Shown here: one piece after another, positions 56,516 to 64,000 of the stretch
How positions within the stretch are numbered: the first letter of the stretch is position 1
How the letters are laid out: the number at the start of each line of letters is the position of its first letter
Source of the DNA: Chrysoporthe austroafricana
Lineage: Eukaryota > Ascomycota > Sordariomycetes > Diaporthales > Cryphonectriaceae
Assembly (NCBI GenBank): GCA_001051155.2
Contig: JYIP02000001.1
Location: forward strand, 1,302,001 to 1,366,000
Length of the DNA: 64,000 nt
Reading direction: 5' to 3'
Notes under the pieces: generated by a model
What the model was told of the DNA's origin: nothing
Databases searched by the model: none
What the model saw: only the letters and a program-made list of their open reading frames with translations
Translations under genes and position numbers: made by a program

Positions 56516-58293
56516 AATTCACGCAGTACTTAAAGAAGGGTAGAAAATATTTCCGGAAACTCGTACACTTCGCAGATTTGAAGAGACCTACATTTGCACA
56601 GGGCGTTGTATGCTTTTGCAAGGTATGTATTGAACCCCCTGGATACTCGGAATTCCAAGTCCACAAATCAAGGCTGAAAATTCAAGCAACTGGACTCCAC
56701 AATTCAGATAGGCAGAGATCTAATGAACATGAGCGTCAGCATTTATTGGCCCAGGAATACGATCCTCTCGATTTTTCGTTGCCAAGCCAATCACGGTTCC
56801 ATCTTGCTGAAGAAGCGACGGTGCTGGCCTTTGATAAATAACGCCTAGATCTTCTCAGTACTGGGCCGCATGCCGAATTGTTACGTCGCTCCCCATATGC
56901 ATGATTCTCTTCCATTATCAGAGTCACCTGTATGCTGCCCTCTAAATTGCCACTTCTCTTCTGTCAGCGACCTCAAATGTGCCCACCTCGGCTAAAGCTG
57001 ACAACAGTAGTCGGATCCTTCGAAATAGAGACCCACCTTCATTGTTGTGGTGTGAGAGACGTGACAAGCAACAAGTAGACACCTGCCCACGTGCTGGACA
57101 GATATTGTGGAGCCGATAATGTCGATTGGCTTAATTAGGGTGGTATTCATCCAGCCAGGCAGGACATTTGCGTGAAAAGCGTGGTACGTGAGTGCGTCAG
57201 GATGAATTCTCAATGATCCACAGCTAATTATGGCTTGCACTGCCTCAAAAGGCAGTCAGATAGCCTTCAAGGTGCTTGCCAGACTCTATAATTAGGCTAG
57301 AGCATGGCTTAAGATCTAGATCTGTTCACGAGGACTTCGCTATATATGCTTGAAATGAAATTTTTTTGATTAATGAAATCTGGCTTAGGATCCCTCGAAC
57401 GGTGTCGAAAGATGAAATATGTACAATTTGGCAAATATGAAGGCAGGCGAGTGCGATAGATGTTATCCCCTACTCAAAGATATACAAGATTGCTTGTAAC
57501 CATCTACGAACGTATACATAATATAAACTGTAGATCGGTCTAAGTCCGCTAGGATCATTTTCTTCCTTTGAGAACTGCGATAGTATTGATGTTGAAGCCT
57601 GTCTCCCGAAGCCGTTTTCAACACTCCACGCCGGTTCCAGCCAAAATGTTTAATTCGTATTCTATTTGACTCCTTAGATATGCTTTTGGGCTTCATAGAC
57701 AGAAAAGGATGAATCATGCATCGTAGAGCCAAGTCTCACAGCCGCCAGAGGGCATGCCCCCACGAGCGGCCTCCTCGACCTTAGTCATCCGCCACTTAAG
57801 ACCTTGAGATCTATTGCTCACTGCTAATTAATTATATGGCAATAACCGATGGCTGATGGCTCAACCTGTGATCCAGATGCACCAGAGAGTTGTCCCATCT
57901 CTCCTGTAACACCTTTGGCGACACTATGACAATGTCACACGGGATTTTGAATGGTTGTCGTCGCCCCACGATTACCCTTGTTGGAGAAACCACGATAAGC
58001 AGCTCCTTAGAAACGTCACTATTGACCCCTTGCCTGCGTCGCAAGATTGTTTCAAACGCACACACCTGACTGCAAACTCCCTGAGCTAGTCTACGACTTG
58101 CCTAGATGGCGGTTAGGCGTCGAATGGAGATGTAGACGCATTGAGGACGGGAGGGTGCTACCCCAAGGAGAGGAGGAGGGGGAGTGACTAGATAGTATTT
58201 GAATACTAAAATATCCCCAAGAGCTAAACATGAGGATCAAATTCCGATCTCTTTCATTTTTCCCTTCTCTTCCTTCACCCATTGCCGGGCAAC
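56516..58293. other. AT-rich intergenic stretch with protein-like scraps
   Basis: Minus-strand scraps read protein-like without forming a gene: MTKVEEAARGGMPSGGCETW (57788 downwards, TGA at 57714) and SDVSKELLIVVSPTRVIVGR (within 57832-58065, no ATG). They may be leftovers of a lost gene. The last 100 bases are the promoter of the next gene. Confidence 0.45.
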
Positions 58294-59747
58294 ATGGTGA
58301 AGACTTCGTTTGTCGGAGGAGCCGTGCTGGCCGCGGCAGGTAAGAGTCCTCTGTGCTTAGCAGCCGAATGTGCATGCATCCGAGAGTTAACGTCTGTAGC
58401 AGCATTGATCAAACCCTCGCTCGCCGCACAGTCCACCTTCGTCGCCCCGTCTCAGTCCCTCGCCTTCGCCATTAGCATCCCCTCCAACCCGGCCGACGAT
58501 GACATCTACTTCTCGCTCGCCTTCCCCACAAGCCGTTCCTGGGCCGCCGTCGGGATGGGCAGCCACGGGATGGCCGGGTCGCTGATGCTCGTGGCCTACC
58601 CTTCCGCGACGGGGAAGAACGTGACACTGTCGCCGCGCCTGGCCTATGGCCACACCGAGCCGGAACCCTACCCCGGGCTGGAGTTCACGACTCTGACGAA
58701 CGCCACCGGAGTCGCGAACGGGTCCACGTACGTGTACTCCGCGGCGTGCCACAACTGCCGGAGCTGGGGCGCCAGCGGTAGCATCAACGTGAGCTCGGCC
58801 GCGCAGGCCATGATCTTCGCGACGGGACCGGCGTCGGGGGGCGTGAGGAGTGACAGCGCGGACGCGCCGCTCAGGATCCATTACGAGTACGGGCTCTTCA
58901 GCATGGACATGGCGCAGGCCCAGGGCACGGCCGGACCGGCGGTGCTGGACCTTGCGACGACTGCCCAGAGCGACGGGGCGACGCTGCTCGGTCAGCCCAC
59001 AGAGGGCATGATGGACTGGTACGTCGTGGTCCATGGCATCGCCATGATCCTGTGCTTCTTCATCATGATGCCGATCGGGGTGGGACTGTTGAGGCTTGGC
59101 CAGTGGGTGCGGTGGCATGGCGTCAACCAGGGGATCGCCGTGCTTATGGCCATCGCCGGACTCGTCGTGGCGATCCCGACGAGCATGTATTACAACAGGG
59201 TAAGCCGAGCCCAGGAGGAAACATGCGGGGGGCCTCACAGCCCGGCTGATGAGTTTGATACAGTCCAGACACTTCGACAGCGGCCACCAGATCATCGGGG
59301 TCGTAGTCCTCGCGTTCGCCGTAGCACAGTTTACCCTGGGCTACCTCCACCACCGCATCTTCAAGAAGACCAGGCAGACCACCAAGATGGCCCCTGTCCA
59401 CGTCTGGCTGGGCAGGGTCACCATCCCCTTGGGCATGTTCAATGGCTTCCTGTGAGTGAATGACCGGCTCCCTTCCCGGCGCCCAAAAGTGTGGATGTAC
59501 TAACGGGAAGCTTCGCAGGGGCTTTCCTCTGGCCCTCGACAGTATCTACGACGTGGGTCTTGCTGGACTGGTCCTGGTGGTGATCGCGTGCACGGTCCTG
59601 GCTAGAGTTTGGGTTGCTAGACGTCGCACACGTCCGGCGAAGGTGAAGGTCCAGGCGTCACCAGGATATGTCATCTCGAAGCCGATTCCCATAGAGTCAT
59701 GGCAAATGGGGACGGTTGGGATGGCGGGCAGCACATCGCTTCGGTAG
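58294..59747 (+). CDS. CDH-type cytochrome (DOMON) plus cytochrome b561 membrane protein
   Basis: Four exons: 58294-58339, 58403-59199, 59264-59451 and 59519-59747; introns of 63, 64 and 67 nt, the last with a TACTAAC branch site; 419 residues. A signal peptide ends near SLAAQ (about residue 25). Residues about 26-215 are a CDH-like cytochrome/DOMON domain (CAZy AA8 type) with WAAVGMGSHGMAGSLM and the closing HYEYGLFSMDMAQ, which by family analogy supply the Met/His haem ligands. Residues about 230-375 form a b561 domain: histidines in VVVHGIAMILCFF, WVRWHGVNQGI, SGHQIIGVVV and APVHVWLGRV are the four expected haem ligands. In the family such proteins pass electrons across a membrane to an outer cytochrome, often for ferric or quinone reduction. 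The acceptor is unknown. Confidence 0.9.
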
Positions 59748-59806
59748 AGGGGAGTAAGGCGTCTTACGATGTGTGAAAGAGACAGGCCTGAGGTCGGCTC
59801 TCTCTG

Positions 59807-59850
<44 letters not shown>

Positions 59851-60964
59851 GGGGGGGGGGTTTGTTTTTGTTNGGGGGTGGGGGGGTGTTTTTTTTTTTT
59901 TTTTGTTTTTTTTTTTTTTTTTTGGTTTGGGGGAGGAGGGGAACTGTCAGTGTTTCGATCATGTAAGCCAGCAGTACATGGAGGTTGTACTCCATAGTCA
60001 GCTGCAACAAAGCAGCAAATATTCGGGGGTTGGGGGGGTGACATAATACCAAATGCTTCTTGGGCGGAGAGGAGTTCTTGTGTCATGTCCGTCGGGGCAA
60101 TAGTTGTACATTTTGCCGGTCCTGAGACGCCTTGTTGGTGGAGGTCGGGGATCAATCAAGCACTGGATGTCCACGGGCGCCGGGGATTTAGCGAGCACAC
60201 ACGCACCGACGCGGCAGCCAGCGGCAGCGCGTGGATCTAACCTCGGCAGGATGGGCCCAATCTTGTGGGGTAGCAGTCAAATGGCAGGGTGCCTAGGCAG
60301 TGCTAGGGCGTTAGGCCACAGCAGTTGACCCCCTAAGCGTCCACTGGCGTCTTAGCAGACGGGCCTAAACCTTAAAGTGCCAGGCGTGCCAGGGTGCCTC
60401 CGCTTACTTGGGCCTGGGAGCTAATGCAACGGCGTCCGTGGACCCGGGAACTGGCAGACTGGGTCCCCGACGCTCGAACTCCAGCTCCACACCATCACCA
60501 CCTTCTCCACCTTTCACAGGCCTCAAGACACACACTTTACCACTGTTTATCTCCTGCGCTCTACAACCTTTCTTTCGCCTTGGTAGTTGCAGCTGGGCCT
60601 GTACTGTTTGGCATTTAACTTGCCTCAGCGGCCTCGCCCGACCAGCAGGCAAGTGAGCAACACCCTTGACTGATGTGGCGCTGCCTGCCTGTCACGCTGT
60701 GACCTCTAACCTCGGCCTATAGATCTCGTAGCGCAGCAGCCCTTCCACTTTGGAGACCTCAGCATAGTGTGCGACCGTTTACAACCAGGTTCGCCACTCA
60801 CCCGCCTTGGGTCCGTATCTCATCTCACCTTCCTGTGCAGCCGCGAGCGTGGGCTCTAGTCGACACCTGCTGGGCCCAGGACTATCAGCCTAGTCCTGAA
60901 ACGCAACCGCTCTCTTCTCCCCCTCGTCCCCAGCAGCATCGCCAGGTCGGAGCACGTAGCAGAG
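59748..60964. promoter_or_regulatory. Intergenic; low-complexity run and ALDH promoter
   Basis: The left part holds the T/G homopolymer run with an undetermined base (separate entry). The right part (about 60100-60960) is more GC-rich and is the likely promoter and leader of the aldehyde dehydrogenase. Open frames there have no motif. Confidence 0.45.
59810..59935. repeat. Poly-T/poly-G low-complexity run with one N
   Basis: About 40 T, then 11 G, then mixed T/G runs, with an undetermined base at 59873. The pattern is that of a difficult homopolymer region read with poor accuracy. The length and exact order of bases should not be trusted. Confidence 0.85.
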
Positions 60965-62649
60965 ATGGTTTCCGGATCAGCTCCTTCAGGGGGGAGCGCA
61001 GTCTCCATCCCCCCCTTTGCTGCTACTGCTATCGACGCCATCCCTGAGATGTGCGCCACCGTCCGCAACACCTTCCGCACCCTCAAGACCAAGGACCTGG
61101 AGTACCGCAAGGTCCAGCTGCGCAAGCTCTACTGGGCCATCAAGGACCACACCCCCCAGATAGAGGAGGCCATGATGCGCGACCTGCGCAAGTCTCAGTA
61201 TGAGGCAGGTTTCACCGAGATCGACTGGGTCGCCAACAACTGCATGTTCATGCTCGACCACCTCGACAAGTGGGCCAAGGACGAGCCTCTCGGCAGCCCC
61301 CATGTTCCTTTCTACTTCAGGCCCAACAACGTCCGCATCCGAAAGGAGCCGCTGGGAACTGCCCTCGTCATCGGCACCTACAACTTCCCCTTGATGCTCA
61401 GCTTGGACCCCGTCATTGGCGCTATCGCTGCGGGATGCACCGCGATCCTCAAGCCGTCGGAGGGCGCCCCCAACGTCGCCTCCGTTATCAAGGAGATCTT
61501 TGACAAGGCCCTGGACCCTTCCGCCTATCGCGTCGTCAACGGTGCGGTCCCGGAGACCACTGCGCTGCTTGACCAGAAGTGGGACAAGATATTCTACACC
61601 GGCAGCGCCCAGGTCGCGCGAGTCATCAGCAAGAAGGCCGCCGAGACCCTGACCCCCGTGACCCTCGAGCTGGGCGGTCGCAACCCTGCCTTCGTCACGC
61701 GCAACGCTGACCTCAAGCTGGCTGCGAGGCGGCTGCTCTGGGCCAAGACGCTGAACGCCGGCCAGGTCTGCCTGTCCCAGAACTACGTCCTGGTCGAGCG
61801 GGAGGTCTTGGACGAGTTCATCAAGGGCCTCAACGCTGCCTTCCGCGAGTTCTTCCCCAAGGGCGTCAAGGACAGCCCCGACCTGGCTCGTGTGGTCAAT
61901 GAGCGGCACTTCCTGCGGATGAAGGCGATGGTGGACGAGAGCAAGGGGAAGATTGTCTTGGGGGGCCAGATGGACCAGTCCGATCTGTTTATCGCGCCCA
62001 CTGCGGTCCTGGTCGATTCCATTGATGACAGCATGGTGGTGCAGGAGTCGTTCGGCCCTGTCTTCTCCATTATGCCCTTTGATTCCTTGGGCCAGGCCAT
62101 CGAGATCGCCAACAAGGTCGACCCCACCCCTCTGGCCCTGTTCGGCTTCGGCACCAGGGACGAGTTCGACAAGCGTATGTCCCTAGTCCTTGCCACTATA
62201 TGTGAAGATTGACGTCCCACTGAAAGCTGACTGCACACACAGTGATCCACTCCGTCACCTCGGGCGGCGCGACCTACAACGACTCCTTCATGCACGGCTC
62301 GATGAACACCGTGCCCTTCGGCGGCGTCGGCGACTCCGGCACGGGCGCCTACCGCGGAAAGGCCTCATTCGACACGTTCACGCACTTCCGCACGCTCGCC
62401 GACACGCCTAGCTGGGCAGAGGGGGGCCTGCGCGTCCGCTACCAGCCATACGACTGGAGTCAGCTCAAGTTAATGCGGTGGATGTCCAACAAGACCCCCA
62501 ACTTCGATCGCGATGGCAGACTGACGCGCGGCACCGGCTATTGGCTGAAGCTCGTCATGGGCCTCGGCACGGCGCATAAGAGGCAAGCGTTGCTGAGGTG
62601 GTTGGTGGTCGCGTTATCGTGGTACTATCTGACCGTGCGACATGGTTGA
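60965..62649 (+). CDS. HFD1: Membrane-anchored aldehyde dehydrogenase (class 3, HFD1-like)
   Basis: Two exons, 60965-62174 and 62243-62649, joined C|TG across a 68-nt intron (GTATGT..CAG); 538 residues. ALDH landmarks: VIGTYNFPLMLSLDPVIGAI (cofactor pocket), TGSAQVARVISKKAAE, the general-base Glu235 in TLELGGRNP, the catalytic Cys269 in NAGQVCLSQNY, and ESFGPVFSIMPF. The end of the protein is a hydrophobic tail (WLVVALSWYYL) followed by TVRHG, a tail anchor as in fatty aldehyde dehydrogenases (yeast Hfd1, human ALDH3A2), which oxidise long-chain aldehydes from sphingolipid breakdown or act in coenzyme Q precursor synthesis. ER, lipid-droplet or mitochondrial outer membrane is likely. The symbol is by family resemblance. 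Confidence 0.9.
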
Positions 62650-63186
62650 GCGATAACACGGCTTTCTGTTCTTGAGGGTGCCATATCTCTTCGTAGTACG
62701 GCTACTTTCATTTGATGCTTCCGCATTATTACGATTCTAAAAGGTCTGCGGTTCGGCGCGATACTACATAGCGCGGTTCCATTTCAGTCATACCTTTTTT
62801 TCGATGACTGCATTCATTTGTACATTACCTGGAGTTGAATTGGATGAAGTCAGGAAGCTAAATAATCAGGATATGGTCGTCATAGCCGCCAGTACACGGC
62901 ATCGGCGAGGTGTACCATGGATCAATGAGACGATTTTGAAAGTGTATGATGCCTTATTGCAAATAATAGCAATTAGGATGCTTCAGCTGCAAATGAGATC
63001 CCTCAACAACCGCCGCACTGCTCGCGTTGGGTTCTAGGTCGAGATTAGATGGATCAGTTCAACGCATTCAGCTCGTCATCATGTTGGTGGGAGCAAGTCC
63101 GCGGAGAAGATAGGCCGTCTGCGTAACTGTAAATTTGTAGAACCCATTCTTTTCGTTCTCTTCTTGAAGATCCTCTATATGAAACC
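62650..63186. other. Intergenic between convergent ALDH and GH3 genes
   Basis: AT-rich 3' flanks. A 77-codon frame from 62804 (ATG) lacks motifs and is not called. Confidence 0.45.
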
Positions 63187-64000
63187 CTAGATACCACTCC
63201 ACCAGAACGTCTCGGCAACCTTGAACGACCCGGTCACAGCCTTGCCCTGCTCCACCTCGCTACTATCGCTCACAATCACCTCGTACTCGCCCCCCTCAAC
63301 ACACCACTGGTTCCTCTCTTCGTCGAAGTAGCTAGCGGCATACTTCATCTCCATCTCGACCTTCGCCTCCCTCGTCTCGCCCGGCGCGAGCTCCACCTTC
63401 GCGAAGCCCTGCATCTCCTTGGGCGGCCTGTTGACCCTTGCCTTCTGCTTGGGTGCAACGTAGACCTGGACCACCTCCGCGCCCTTGGTTTTGCCCGTGT
63501 TCTTGACCTTGACGCTCACGGAGAGCTTGCCCTTGTTCTCGGCCACCTGCAGCCCGCTGAGGGCGAAGGTCGTGTAGCTCAGCCCGTGCCCGAAGGGGAA
63601 TAGCACCGCCTTCTCCGCGAATTCGTAATACCTGTAGCCGATGTAGACGTCCTCGCCATAGATCGTCCGACCCCCTTCCGTCCTGAAGTTCAGGAACGCG
63701 GGGTTGTCCTGGACCTTCTTGGGCCAGCTGAGGCTCAGCTTGCCGCTGGGGTTGACGTCGCCGAACAACACGTCCGCGATGGCGTTCCCGGTCTCGTTGC
63801 CGCCGTACCACGCCTGCACGATCGCGCCGACCTTGCCCGCCCACGGCATCGTGACCGGCGTGCCGGACTGGTTGACGACTACCGTGTTCCTGTTCGCGGC
63901 CGCGACCGCGTCGATCAGCTCATCGATGCCGGGCGGGAGGTCCATGCTCGCGCGGTCGGAGCCCTCCGTCTCCCAGTCCGCGTTCAGGCCGGCGCAGATG
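63187..64000 (-). CDS. GH3 beta-glucosidase, C-terminal part (truncated by window edge)
   Basis: Minus-strand open frame running off the right edge; the visible 271 residues are the C-terminus, ending ETFWWSGI at 63187. It opens within the second GH3 domain: GLNADWETEGSDR and MDLPPGIDELIDAV, then VQAWYGGNETGNAIADVLFG (the loop that carries the acid/base region in this family), NPSGKLSLSWPK and VLFPFGHGLSYTTF, followed by a fibronectin-III-like domain (VKNTGKTKGAEVVQVYVAPK). The nucleophile Asp domain lies outside the window. By family it hydrolyses beta-glucosides from the non-reducing end. No intron is seen in this part. Whether a secretion signal exists cannot be judged. Confidence 0.92.
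   Translation of the reverse strand, partial: ICAGLNADWETEGSDRASMDLPPGIDELIDAVAAANRNTVVVNQSGTPVTMPWAGKVGAIVQAWYGGNETGNAIADVLFGDVNPSGKLSLSWPKKVQDNPAFLNFRTEGGRTIYGEDVYIGYRYYEFAEKAVLFPFGHGLSYTTFALSGLQVAENKGKLSVSVKVKNTGKTKGAEVVQVYVAPKQKARVNRPPKEMQGFAKVELAPGETREAKVEMEMKYAASYFDEERNQWCVEGGEYEVIVSDSSEVEQGKAVTGSFKVAETFWWSGI

Noticed and set aside
1..64000. CRISPR array or bacterial mobile system
   Set aside because: No regularly spaced direct repeats; the spliceosomal introns show a eukaryotic genome.

Overview
The window looks like nuclear DNA of a filamentous ascomycete (Pezizomycotina, probably a sordariomycete-type genome; the class is an inference). Most protein genes are cut by short introns (about 49-132 nt) with GT..AG ends and, in several, a CTAAC/CTGAC-like branch site. 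Intron-rich housekeeping genes (ISU1, UBP14, MAD2, HFD1-type ALDH) sit beside typical fungal families: Zn2Cys6 regulators, MFS transporters, S10 carboxypeptidase, GMC oxidoreductase, a DOMON-b561 protein and a GH3 glycosidase. All exon coordinates were read by eye and checked for reading phase across every junction.

Layout. 1-3416 AT-rich, no gene supported. 3417-5236 secreted CDH-like GMC flavoenzyme. 6871-6958 intron-containing tRNA-Glu. 7910-11625 a YeeZ-like NAD(P)-binding protein and an SV2-type MFS transporter. 12535-18132 a core block: ISU1 (-) divergent from UBP14 (+), which converges on MAD2 (-). 19701-20811 a short-chain dehydrogenase. 20812-28502 a large gene-poor stretch with at least two decayed genes. 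28503-31334 a coiled-coil protein (-) with a 411-nt intron, then a 3 kb GC-rich intergenic region leading to a Zn2Cys6 regulator (34385-36906). 37537-39891 a seven-exon S10 peptidase. 40917-45526 a second Zn2Cys6 regulator and a Rieske/AIF-like oxidoreductase, both (-). 46568-47161 a small conserved-looking protein of unknown function. 48382-50350 a DHA1-type MFS transporter. 51495-54159 a decayed rhodopsin-domain gene followed by a possible LTR retroelement remnant. 54553-56515 an intact membrane protein (-). 58294-59747 an AA8-like DOMON plus cytochrome b561 protein. 60965-62649 a tail-anchored fatty-aldehyde-type dehydrogenase. From 63187 to the right edge, the 3' part of a GH3 beta-glucosidase (-).

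The genes do not form an obvious pathway cluster: there is no PKS, NRPS or terpene backbone enzyme, and the housekeeping genes interrupt any candidate cluster. The recurrent pattern is compositional: GC-richer gene islands alternate with AT-rich, stop-riddled stretches holding broken genes. That is what repeat-induced point mutation and neutral decay leave in such genomes, but base-pair statistics were not computed. The closest thing to a functional theme is extracellular or membrane redox chemistry: a CDH-type flavoprotein without its cytochrome at one end, and a CDH-type cytochrome domain fused to a b561 membrane module at the other.
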